Positions 10,341 through 16,487 of a stretch of DNA of 64,000 nucleotides are shown here, piece after piece. Origin of the DNA: Anaerolineae bacterium (GTDB taxonomy: Bacteria > Chloroflexota > Anaerolineae > 4572-78 > J111); assembly GCA_022071955.1 (NCBI GenBank), contig JAJVIM010000004.1, positions 186,001-250,000 of the forward strand, given 5' to 3'. The notes below the pieces were generated by a model that was given only the letters and a program-made list of their open reading frames with translations, was not told the DNA's origin and made no database searches. Both the position numbers and the translations under genes were made by a program. Numbering within the stretch: the stretch's first letter is position 1; each line of letters starts with the position of its first letter.

Positions 10341-10820
10341 TTAATAGTCATCGTCGTCGGAGCCGGGCACGGATTCCCAGCCGCCGATACCCTCAATGGT
10401 AAAGTTGCGGGCCGACCCGTTGCTGCCGCCCGCGCCCAGCATCAGTTGCGGCGGTTGTGGGGCGGTCGGCACATTTTTGACCGCGGCGATGGTCGAACGC
10501 ATCAGGTCAGACAAGGCCTCGATTTTGCGGGCGTCGTTACTATCGTTGTTGTTGGTACTGGTGATCGATAGCATCGCTCCCGTCGTCAACAAGGACTTCG
10601 CGCCGTGGTAGCCGATGGCCCAGCCGATGCCCCAGGCGGTCAGGTGAGTCAGCAGCAGGATAATGATCACCGACAGGACCAGAACCTCGGTCGAGCCGCT
10701 GGTTGCCACGTAGGCGATACCGCTGCTGCAAATAGTCATGACAAACCCAATCAGGATGACCGCGGCCCACGCCTCGATTTTGCGGTATGTTGACCCACGT
10801 TCTCGTTTTTCCTTTTCCAT
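10341..10820 (-). CDS. small two-helix membrane protein
   Basis: 159 aa. A charged N-terminus (MEKEKRERG) is followed by two transmembrane segments (about 17-40 and 46-72). A soluble tail contains an Asn-rich turn and an acidic end (GSDDDDY). The start has a GGAGAAACGGG-type ribosome site. It lies 10 bases upstream of the next membrane gene and 14 bases downstream of the FtsK-type ATPase gene, in one transcription unit. No family recognised. The architecture resembles small accessory membrane proteins of DNA-transfer or secretion complexes, but there is no diagnostic motif. Confidence 0.65.
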   Translation of the reverse strand: MEKEKRERGSTYRKIEAWAAVILIGFVMTICSSGIAYVATSGSTEVLVLSVIIILLLTHLTAWGIGWAIGYHGAKSLLTTGAMLSITSTNNNDSNDARKIEALSDLMRSTIAAVKNVPTAPQPPQLMLGAGGSNGSARNFTIEGIGGWESVPGSDDDDY

Positions 10821-10834
10821 TACCCGTTTCTCCT

Positions 10835-12166
10835 TTACGGTAAACTATTGTAGCCGTTAGCTTCGGCCCATTCACGAATTTCCTCAACCCACTTTTTTAG
10901 CCGCTGCGCCTTGCCGCTGCCCATGCTGAACTCGGTGCGGAGCTGATCCACGCTGACTACCGCCTGACGGCGGCCGGGCGTGAACAGGGCGAATGCCTGC
11001 TCCGCCGTGGTGAACTCATCCGGCAGGCGGTTGGCGGGCACCGGCTGGGTCAGGGCCACGTCCGACAGGTCCAGCCGGTTGGGGGTGTCCAGTCGCGGCA
11101 GGCGGCTGATATTTTGCTCGGAGGCTCTGGCCACCGTCAGCCGCGACAGCCCGTTCTGGTCGCGCATCAAAAAATCCCCCTTTCCGGCCAGCAACTCGCC
11201 GCCCGAATCACCCAGCCCCAGAATATTGGTAGCGCTTTCGGCGCTATCGACCCGGCCACACAGCCGGTGGGTCATATTCCGCTTGAGTTCGGAGGCGTCC
11301 GCGCCGCCGCCCAGTAGCCCGATTTGCGGGTACTGCGTGGCCAGATTCAGGTGGATGCCGAAGCCTGCCCCGGCCGCCGACAGGCGGGCCAGATGCGACA
11401 GGATGGTAGCGGAGCCGTTGGCCAGTAGCCCGCGCAACTCGTCTACAAAGACGTAGATGCGCGGCTCTTTCTGGCCGTTCCCGGCGCGGCGGCCCAGCTC
11501 GCCAACCAGCCAGCCCAACACCAGTTCCGCCTCATCGACCTCTGTGACCAATGGGTGCAACATGTGTTGCAGATACTCGAAGTCGCGCCACGGCTCATAC
11601 GGGTCGTTGCCTTTCTTCTCGGTGTCGATGAGCAGCATTTTGGCATCTCCTGGCAACGTGTTGTGGGCCACGTTCCAGGCGATGGTGCGCTGGGTTGTGG
11701 TTTTGCCGCTGCGGGTCTGGCCGCCCAGCAGGATATGGCCGGTGGTCGCGTCCCGAAAGTCGATCCGTTTGGGCTCGTCGGATAACCCGATGCCCAGCGT
11801 AATGATATGGCCGCTGGGGATCGCCTTGCGGCGTTGCAGATGGTCCACCGTGACCAGCGCCCAAAAGCGGCGTGGCTTCGGGATTTCAATATTGATCCCG
11901 GCCTTATCCCAGCCGATGCGCACCAGCCGGGTGTGCGGCAACCCGGCCCACTGGGTCAACTCCTTCTGCATCTTGAAGATGCTGCGCTGGAAAGCGGGCC
12001 GGATGCGGGCCAAAGTGACCACCAGAACCCGGCTGCTATTACGCAGTAATGGGACATAGTGCATGTGGGGGTAGATATTCGCCCCCTCGGCCAGCCCCTG
12101 AATCAGATGGGTGGCGGTTTCGTTACAATATTTGGCCAGTTCGGCCACACTCACGCTGTCTGCCAT
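10835..12166 (-). CDS. FtsK/SpoIIIE-type DNA translocase ATPase
   Basis: 443 aa. The Walker A is GGQTRSGKTT near residue 155, the Walker B region is IYVFVDELRGL, and a sensor-like segment NLATQYPQ follows. This is the layout of FtsK/SpoIIIE/TraD motor domains that pump double-stranded DNA. There is no N-terminal membrane domain, so anchoring may be supplied by the two membrane proteins encoded just downstream. The C-terminal 60 residues look like a small winged-helix (SVDQLRTEFSMGSGKAQRLKKW), comparable to the FtsK gamma domain that recognises DNA. I chose the ATG (MADSVSV) over a GTG six codons upstream. Possible roles are conjugation-like transfer, partition or packaging; the sequence does not decide. 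Confidence 0.85.
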   Translation of the reverse strand: MADSVSVAELAKYCNETATHLIQGLAEGANIYPHMHYVPLLRNSSRVLVVTLARIRPAFQRSIFKMQKELTQWAGLPHTRLVRIGWDKAGINIEIPKPRRFWALVTVDHLQRRKAIPSGHIITLGIGLSDEPKRIDFRDATTGHILLGGQTRSGKTTTQRTIAWNVAHNTLPGDAKMLLIDTEKKGNDPYEPWRDFEYLQHMLHPLVTEVDEAELVLGWLVGELGRRAGNGQKEPRIYVFVDELRGLLANGSATILSHLARLSAAGAGFGIHLNLATQYPQIGLLGGGADASELKRNMTHRLCGRVDSAESATNILGLGDSGGELLAGKGDFLMRDQNGLSRLTVARASEQNISRLPRLDTPNRLDLSDVALTQPVPANRLPDEFTTAEQAFALFTPGRRQAVVSVDQLRTEFSMGSGKAQRLKKWVEEIREWAEANGYNSLP

Positions 12167-12504
12167 GATGTCACCCCCCACCACAGAGAGTCGAGCATAA
12201 TAATGGCCAGCCGCCAGCGCACCCGAATTGCAAACGGAATTCGAGGGGTCAGGGCGTCCTGCACGTCATACCACGTAATGCGGCTGGTCCATTTCATCAA
12301 TTTCAGCGTAAACAGGGAGTTATTGAGCCATGCCAGCGCGAAACTGGCGGCCAGCAGTATCCGGCTGATTATCGGGATAAATCGGGAAATGGTGAGCAAG
12401 ACCTGATGGGCGACGGTGGTTGTGCAGCCATCGCGCTCGACCACGGTCAGGGTCAGCATGTAATATTGTCGGGAATCTGAGAATGTAGTTAGTTTTTTAG
12501 CCAT
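12151..12504 (-). CDS. small membrane protein of the ATPase operon
   Basis: 117 aa, overlapping the ATPase start by 16 bases, which suggests coupling. The start (MAKKLTTF) has AAGGATGG 8 bases upstream; another ATG four codons earlier is possible. The centre (about residues 32-66) is strongly hydrophobic and could span the membrane once or twice, and the rest is basic and Trp-rich. No homologue recognised. Its position immediately before the translocase suggests a membrane partner. Confidence 0.55.
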   Translation of the reverse strand: MAKKLTTFSDSRQYYMLTLTVVERDGCTTTVAHQVLLTISRFIPIISRILLAASFALAWLNNSLFTLKLMKWTSRITWYDVQDALTPRIPFAIRVRWRLAIIMLDSLWWGVTSWQTA

Positions 12505-12523
12505 CGGCGGTTCCATCCTTTTG

Positions 12524-12621
12524 CCGATGACCGGGGAATCGTGTAGAATTTTCGTGCGGCACCGATCCCCAAGTCATCGGTGTTGTTCTGGCTGTCTGGC
12601 GGCTTTCCCCCGTCAGACAGC
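12524..12621 (-). promoter_or_regulatory. two inverted repeats in operon gap
   Basis: CCGATGAC plus GGGGA (12524-12537) pair with TCCCC plus GTCATCGG (12566-12580), enclosing about 28 bases. A second stem, GCTGTCTGGCGG (12591-12602) with its complement at 12610-12621, lies beside it. In the leftward transcript there is no U-run, so these look like processing, stability or operator structures rather than terminators. Confidence 0.5.
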
Positions 12622-12638
12622 TTTTGATTCTGCGGTTA

Positions 12639-12944
12639 TTATTTTTGCGGTATCCATACCCCTAATTTTGGCTTGATGGTGATTCCGTTCTTTCTGCGCC
12701 AGCGGTCGATAATCGGCTGCCAGAGCGAGCGCCAGTCGCCGTACTCGCGGCGCAGACGGCGCAGCGCGTCGTCGGCGTGGTCAAAGGTGGCGGTGTCGTA
12801 ATCGTCCTGGTACATGTGACCGGCCACCGCGCAGTAGACCAGCTCCGCCACATCGCCGATGACCACATAATGCGGGCCGGTGACAATACCGGGCGGCAAC
12901 GTACCATGCGAGACGTACAGGATGTCATGGGTCAGCAGCCCCAC
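12639..12944 (-). CDS. hypothetical protein of ParMR operon
   Basis: 101 aa from a GTG; the frame is open upstream to an ATG at 13043, but that would overlap the preceding gene by 83 bases. The start is therefore uncertain. The body contains an Asp/His-rich segment (YQDDYDTATFDHADDAL) followed by a basic Trp-rich helix (REYGDWRSLWQPIIDRWRRK). No family recognised. It directly follows the ParR-like gene and precedes a structured gap. Confidence 0.5.
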   Translation of the reverse strand: MGLLTHDILYVSHGTLPPGIVTGPHYVVIGDVAELVYCAVAGHMYQDDYDTATFDHADDALRRLRREYGDWRSLWQPIIDRWRRKNGITIKPKLGVWIPQK

Positions 12945-12960
12945 GGCCAGGTGACACGGG

Positions 12961-13233
12961 CTAGAACTGATCGAACATGGTGTCGAGTAGATTTGTGGCG
13001 TACGTATCTTCGCCGGTTGCTGGCTGCTGCTGTTCTGGCTCATCCGTAGTTGCTCCTCTGATCAGTAATCCTTCAATCAGGCGGTTGCGTTCGTCCGCTG
13101 TCTCGGCCTGCTCGATGGCGTCGAGCTTTTCTTCCAGTTCGGCGGGGTGTCGCCCCGGCATAAACCGGAAGGTGAACCGGTACAATTTTCCCGGTCGCCG
13201 CCGCCGCCCTGACCTGCCTTTTTGTCCCGCCAT
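12961..13233 (-). CDS. ParR/StbB-like ribbon-helix-helix DNA-binding protein
   Basis: 90 aa. A very basic N-terminus (GRSGRRRRPGK) leads into a beta-strand YRFTFRF, a helix PAELEEKLDAI and a second helix ERNRLIEGLLIRG, which is the ribbon-helix-helix pattern of MetJ/Arc-type repressors and of ParR adaptors. The C-terminus is acidic and ends in LLDTMFDQF. ParR proteins are known to contact the ParM filament through a C-terminal segment, so this tail is a candidate interface. The gene lies 28 bases downstream of a ParM-like gene, the usual parM-parR order. Assignment as ParR is inference from fold pattern plus context. Confidence 0.6.
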   Translation of the reverse strand: MAGQKGRSGRRRRPGKLYRFTFRFMPGRHPAELEEKLDAIEQAETADERNRLIEGLLIRGATTDEPEQQQPATGEDTYATNLLDTMFDQF

Positions 13234-13261
13234 TTTCCCGTACCGTAAAATGAACTAAAGT

Positions 13262-14350
13262 TTATATTTCCGTACCAAAAAACCGGGGCCGCTGAACCAG
13301 CTTGGCCAGCCCGATTCCGTTGGCGGTGACCGGGTCCGCAACCATTGTTGCGTGGTCGAAGGCTTCCCGGAGGCGGGGGAAGAGCGCGTACGCGCCGCCG
13401 CCCGTCACCAGGATCAGGTACTGCCCGCCGCTCTGGTTGAGAATGCCCTCGATGTATTCCAGCACATCGCTGATGGCCTTCTCGACGGCCTGGGCCGCCA
13501 GCCCGGAGATGTCGGTCTTTTTGCCCTTGAGCCAGACCAGCGCTGGTTGATTGTTGATGGCGGCGACGACCGCCTTGTTGGCGGTAATCGGGTCCAGCTT
13601 GGCGCGGGGGCCGTAGCTGTGGCGCAGCAGGTCGTTCAGCGCTTCGATGGCCCGGCGCATCCCCAGCCGCTCGCCGCCGTAATGGCGGTGGCCGATCTGG
13701 CCGTTTTCCACCAGAACCACATCAACCGTGTTGTAGCCCAGGTCGATGACCAGCACCGGGGTTTGCAGGTCGTCCAATGGGCGGCCCCACTGACCGCTGG
13801 TATTAAAGCCCCAGTTGGCCCAGGTCGCCAGCGGCTGCGGGATTTTGGATTTGACCGCAACCACTTCCATCGTCACCGCCTGACCATCGACGCTATACCG
13901 GTGGATACCGCTGAGCCACTTTTTGACCTCGTTGCCGACCTGGGCCGCGTTGGTCGGGTCTTCCAGTATCTCGACCGGCAGGGCGATGCCCAGCGCCACT
14001 TTATGGTAGCCGCCGCCCAGCAGCCGGTAGATGCTGGCGTACAGCGGCGCTCGCAGTTCGGCGCTGTCAGAAAAGCGCTTGTAATCCAGCCGCTGGATCG
14101 GCTCGTTGTACAGCTCAACGTTGGCCCCGGTCAGCAGTTGCGTGCCGTTGAAGGCCACAATCTGTGGCTTTTCATGGCGCGGGCCGCGATAGCCGGTCTC
14201 GGCCACCTGGAGGCCGGTCTTGAGCCGGGCCGGTAGAGCTACTGGTGATGGCAAAACCGCCACGTTGACCGAGCCGTTTTGTGCTTCCCCGGCGACAAAG
14301 GAATCGAAGCCGGGGTCAATCCCGATTTTGTGTATGATTTGTTGTGCCAT
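13262..14350 (-). CDS. ParM/Alp-like plasmid-segregation actin ATPase
   Basis: 362 aa of the actin/Hsp70 ATPase fold. Phosphate-1 loop IGIDPGF is at the N-terminus, phosphate-2 is VLVIDLGYNTVDVV near residue 200, the adenosine motif is LVTGGGAYALFP near 320, and the end has ANGIGLAKL. These are the ParM/StbA/Alp7-type signatures of filament-forming proteins that push plasmid copies apart. Start chosen at the second ATG (MAQQIIH), about 7 bases after GAGGA. The ParR-like gene follows directly. MreB-type function is unlikely given the element context. Confidence 0.85.
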   Translation of the reverse strand: MAQQIIHKIGIDPGFDSFVAGEAQNGSVNVAVLPSPVALPARLKTGLQVAETGYRGPRHEKPQIVAFNGTQLLTGANVELYNEPIQRLDYKRFSDSAELRAPLYASIYRLLGGGYHKVALGIALPVEILEDPTNAAQVGNEVKKWLSGIHRYSVDGQAVTMEVVAVKSKIPQPLATWANWGFNTSGQWGRPLDDLQTPVLVIDLGYNTVDVVLVENGQIGHRHYGGERLGMRRAIEALNDLLRHSYGPRAKLDPITANKAVVAAINNQPALVWLKGKKTDISGLAAQAVEKAISDVLEYIEGILNQSGGQYLILVTGGGAYALFPRLREAFDHATMVADPVTANGIGLAKLVQRPRFFGTEI

Positions 14351-14369
14351 AGTCATTCCTCGTTATACG

Positions 14370-15185
14370 CTAAAGGCCAGTAGAAAATGACAGTTGCCTG
14401 CCGGATAAGAGCCGCGAGTCGCACCCGTCCAGAAAACGGTCCAGGCGTTTGGCGGCGATGGTGCAATAGTTGGCGTCGATGTCGATACCGATGGCCTGCC
14501 GCCCGGTCGATACCGCGGCCTCCAGCGTTGAGCCGGAGCCGCAGAACGGGTCAAGGACTACATCGTCGGGCTGGCTTGAATTTTTGATCAGTTTGCGCAT
14601 CAGGGATACCGGCTTCTCGGTCGGATGCAGCCGCGCCGCGCCGCGGGGAGCCGGGTCATAAAAAATCTCCAGCATTGACGGGTCACTGATGGCGAACGCG
14701 GTTCCCTTGCGAAAGAACAGGATTTCTTCAACCACGTTCATGTACCAGCGATTGGGGTTCGGGTCCGGTTTCTGGCTTTTTTCGTGGGTCTTGGCCCAGT
14801 ACAGCGTCTTGTGCCGTTTGAAGCCAGCCGCGCCGAAGGCGGCCAGAGTCCGCTCTTCCCCCAGGTTGTTCATAAACCAGTACAGATGAGCCGGGTCGCG
14901 CAGGACATGGTAGAGTTGCGCCGCGTACTCTTCGGGTTGAACGTCGTTGTGCTCAAACCCGCCCTTGCCGTTGTTGGCGGCCAGCATCCCGGACGGGCGG
15001 CGATGTTTGCCGTTGCCGTTCGAGCCGCCGCTGATGGTTTCGTAGGCCGGGTCGCTGGCCACCAGCTCGATGCTGCCAGGCAGGAAGTACCAGAGGAGTT
15101 CTCGCATGTCGCCACACAGAATGGTGACCGGCCCGCGCTGGTAAGAGATGTATTTGGTTAGCAACCCGTGAAATTTTGGTGCCAT
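14370..15185 (-). CDS. DNA N6-adenine/N4-cytosine methyltransferase
   Basis: 271 aa. The catalytic motif IV is SDPAY (a variant of DPPY) near residue 45, and the SAM-binding motif LDPFCGSGST is near 220. The catalytic motif preceding the SAM motif is the beta-class order. The region between holds Trp/Tyr-rich target-recognition sequence. No restriction endonuclease gene adjoins it, so it is probably an orphan methylase that protects or marks element DNA. It ends 19 bases before the ParM gene and is preceded by a gap with GTACCGTACCG repeats. ATG preferred over a TTG one codon upstream. Confidence 0.85.
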   Translation of the reverse strand: MAPKFHGLLTKYISYQRGPVTILCGDMRELLWYFLPGSIELVASDPAYETISGGSNGNGKHRRPSGMLAANNGKGGFEHNDVQPEEYAAQLYHVLRDPAHLYWFMNNLGEERTLAAFGAAGFKRHKTLYWAKTHEKSQKPDPNPNRWYMNVVEEILFFRKGTAFAISDPSMLEIFYDPAPRGAARLHPTEKPVSLMRKLIKNSSQPDDVVLDPFCGSGSTLEAAVSTGRQAIGIDIDANYCTIAAKRLDRFLDGCDSRLLSGRQLSFSTGL

Positions 15186-15197
15186 CAATTCGTCCGT

Positions 15198-15283
15198 TTT
15201 GTACCGTACCGTTAGAAAAAGGGCCTATTTTCGCTATTTTGGCCGGTTTGGTCCACCTGTGTGACCGGTACGGTACGGTATTA
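15198..15283. repeat. GTACCGTACCG inverted-repeat array, candidate centromere/operator
   Basis: GTACCGTACCG at 15201-15211 is matched by its reverse complement CGGTACGGTAC at 15266-15276, and the unit continues to CGGTACGGTAT. Related CCGTACCGTAAA and TTCCGTACCAAAA copies sit at 13238-13276, next to the ParR-like gene start. ParR centromeres are iterated sites near parMR, so this is a candidate parC or operator. The methylase gene lies between the array and the ParM gene. Confidence 0.45.
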
Positions 15284-15284
15284 T

Positions 15285-15920
15285 TTATTTTTTACAGTAC
15301 CCGCACGCGCATTCGGGCGGGCGCTCTTCATCTACGCATGCCAGCACATAACGCGCTTTTTCATCCAGCTCATCGGCCAGCGCGGTGTCGGGCGTGATGG
15401 TGTAGACCCAGATCGGAAATCCATTCCACTGTTTATGCGGCACGTCGCGGGCTACGTAGACCAGATGCCCCTGCGCGTACTCGCCGTGACGCAGGTACAT
15501 TTGCATTTGAGCGACATGTCCATACCTCGCCCCGGAACCGATAATATCCAGATACTTGAACCACTGCACGCTCTTGACATCCAGCGGCTCGTGGTCGGCG
15601 GTCAGGTGGTCCAGGTGTCCCCGGAAGCGTGGGTCGAAGTTGGCCACGATCTCGATTTGTTTTGCTGCCGGTTGATCGCCCAGCGAGCGGATGATTTCGT
15701 GCTCGTGCATCTCGCCGGTCCAGGTGTACCACGCGGTCTGATCCCAGCGGGTGGCCTCGGCTTCGCTCAACTCCTCGCGGGTTGGGGTGCCCTCGGTGAA
15801 CGAGAAGTACAGTTCGCGGGGGCAAGCCGCGATCTTGGACATGCCCAGGTAAGCCCGGTTGGTGTCGCACTTGCTGCGTATTGCGGCGGCGATGGTTGCT
15901 TTAATGTCGAGCGCTTGCAT
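15285..15920 (-). CDS. Cas4/RecB-like PD-(D/E)XK nuclease with Fe-S cysteines
   Basis: 211 aa. N-terminal GMSKIAACPRELYF carries a single Cys (33), and the C-terminus has Cys204, Cys206 and Cys209 (ECACGYC). Four cysteines split between the ends is the 4Fe-4S arrangement of Cas4/AddB nucleases. Nuclease motifs are GHLDHL (about residue 120), LDVKS (D-x-K) and HVAQMQMYL, matching RecB-family motifs II, III and QhxxY. No cas1 or cas2 gene is near, so a recombination or DNA-end processing role in phage replication is more likely than CRISPR adaptation. Start ATG has AAGGAG 9 bases upstream. Confidence 0.8.
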   Translation of the reverse strand: MQALDIKATIAAAIRSKCDTNRAYLGMSKIAACPRELYFSFTEGTPTREELSEAEATRWDQTAWYTWTGEMHEHEIIRSLGDQPAAKQIEIVANFDPRFRGHLDHLTADHEPLDVKSVQWFKYLDIIGSGARYGHVAQMQMYLRHGEYAQGHLVYVARDVPHKQWNGFPIWVYTITPDTALADELDEKARYVLACVDEERPPECACGYCKK

Positions 15921-15982
15921 TGTTCATTACTCCTTGAAAATATTCACAAAAAACTGATTTTACCAGCAAAAAAAACTTACGC

Positions 15983-16162
15983 CTAACTGGCCAGGAGTTC
16001 GTTGCCCCCTTCCTGGTAGCGGCGCAGTTCTTGCTCGACAAACTCATCGAGAATTTGAGTGACGGGTTGCTTGCGATAGGCGCGAAGGTGCGCCAACCGG
16101 TCGCGGGTGCGCTGCCAGACCTTGAGCGTGACGAGGTCTTTGTCGTTTGAGGTATCGTTCAT
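15983..16162 (-). CDS. 59-aa ribbon-helix-helix-like repressor
   Basis: Small gene starting MNDTSNDKDLVTLKV with GGAGGACCTAT immediately upstream. The sequence reads as a short strand (DLVTLKVW), a helix (QRTRDRLAHLRAYR) and a second helix (TQILDEFVEQELRRYQ), the ribbon-helix-helix plan of CopG/Arc-type repressors. It is transcribed leftward from a near-consensus promoter whose -10 box lies inside a 12-bp palindrome, so self-repression is likely. It is the first leftward gene of the divergent control region, in the place a phage or plasmid copy-control repressor would take. Confidence 0.65.
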   Translation of the reverse strand: MNDTSNDKDLVTLKVWQRTRDRLAHLRAYRKQPVTQILDEFVEQELRRYQEGGNELLAS

Positions 16163-16173
16163 ATAGGTCCTCC

Positions 16174-16186
16174 ATTACGGCGTAAT
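16174..16186. promoter_or_regulatory. palindromic operator candidate (ATTACGGCGTAAT)
   Basis: A 13-base odd palindrome lying between the leftward promoter and the start of the 59-aa RHH gene. Its position just downstream of the -10 box and upstream of the ribosome site fits an operator for the adjacent small DNA-binding protein. Confidence 0.5.
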
Positions 16187-16197
16187 TACATCCTGTG

Positions 16198-16230
16198 AGT
16201 AATATTACTATGTACCTTAAAGATTGTCAA
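16198..16230 (-). promoter_or_regulatory. leftward promoter overlapping a perfect palindrome
   Basis: On the minus strand TTGACA (16230-16225), a 17-base spacer and TAATAT (16207-16202) form a near-consensus sigma-70 promoter. The -10 is embedded in AGTAATATTACT (16198-16209), a perfect 12-bp palindrome, so a repressor bound there would block RNA polymerase. Confidence 0.75.
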
Positions 16231-16248
16231 GAGGTAATTCATTTTTTG

Positions 16249-16298
16249 GTGAAATTTGTCATTTTCACTTGACGTAACCGAGGGAAGCGTGGTAAATT
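16249..16298 (+). promoter_or_regulatory. rightward promoter with flanking inverted repeat
   Basis: TTGACG (16269-16274), an 18-base spacer and TAAATT (16293-16298) form a rightward promoter. An inverted repeat GTGAAA-N8-TTTCAC (16249-16268) abuts the -35 box. A related TTCACT-AAAA-AGTGAA repeat occurs at about 16449-16464 before the initiator start, so both may bind one regulator. Confidence 0.65.
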
Positions 16299-16303
16299 AG
16301 AAT

Positions 16304-16439
16304 TGTCACGCTCAAGGCTTTTGGTTTTGCATGATGGTCATCATTTTTCTATAATTCCGTTGACGTTAAGCCCTCCAGTTCGGGACGACAGGCTAACCCC
16401 CTTGAGTGTGACAACCCGAAGGCGAGGGCTTATTTTTTT
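16304..16439 (+). ncRNA. structured leader RNA/attenuator upstream of replication initiator
   Basis: Begins about where the rightward promoter would start transcription. Stem P1 pairs TGTCACGCTCAAGG (16304-16317) with CCTTGAGTGTGACA (16400-16413), one G-U. A hairpin ATGATG-GT-CATCAT sits at 16331-16344. Stem P2 pairs AAGCCCTC (16368-16375) and TTCGGG (16379-16384) with CCCGAA (16415-16420) and GAGGGCTT (16424-16431), followed by seven Ts. The 3' arm of P1 lies in the loop of P2, so the stems would form a pseudoknot. P2 plus the T-run is terminator-like. No coding frame is evident. It is either a free small RNA or an attenuating leader controlling initiator expression. Confidence 0.6.
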
Positions 16440-16487
16440 ATAAAATATTCACTAAAAAGTGAAATTATTCAGAAAGGAGTGGAAAGC

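Noticed and set aside
13352..14236. Long plus-strand frame opposite the ParM-like gene
   Set aside because: It mirrors a clear actin-ATPase gene and has no recognisable domain or ribosome site; G+C-rich shadow.
16414..16439. P2 stem as the terminator of an upstream rightward gene
   Set aside because: No rightward gene lies upstream; the nearest is leftward, so it belongs to the leader.
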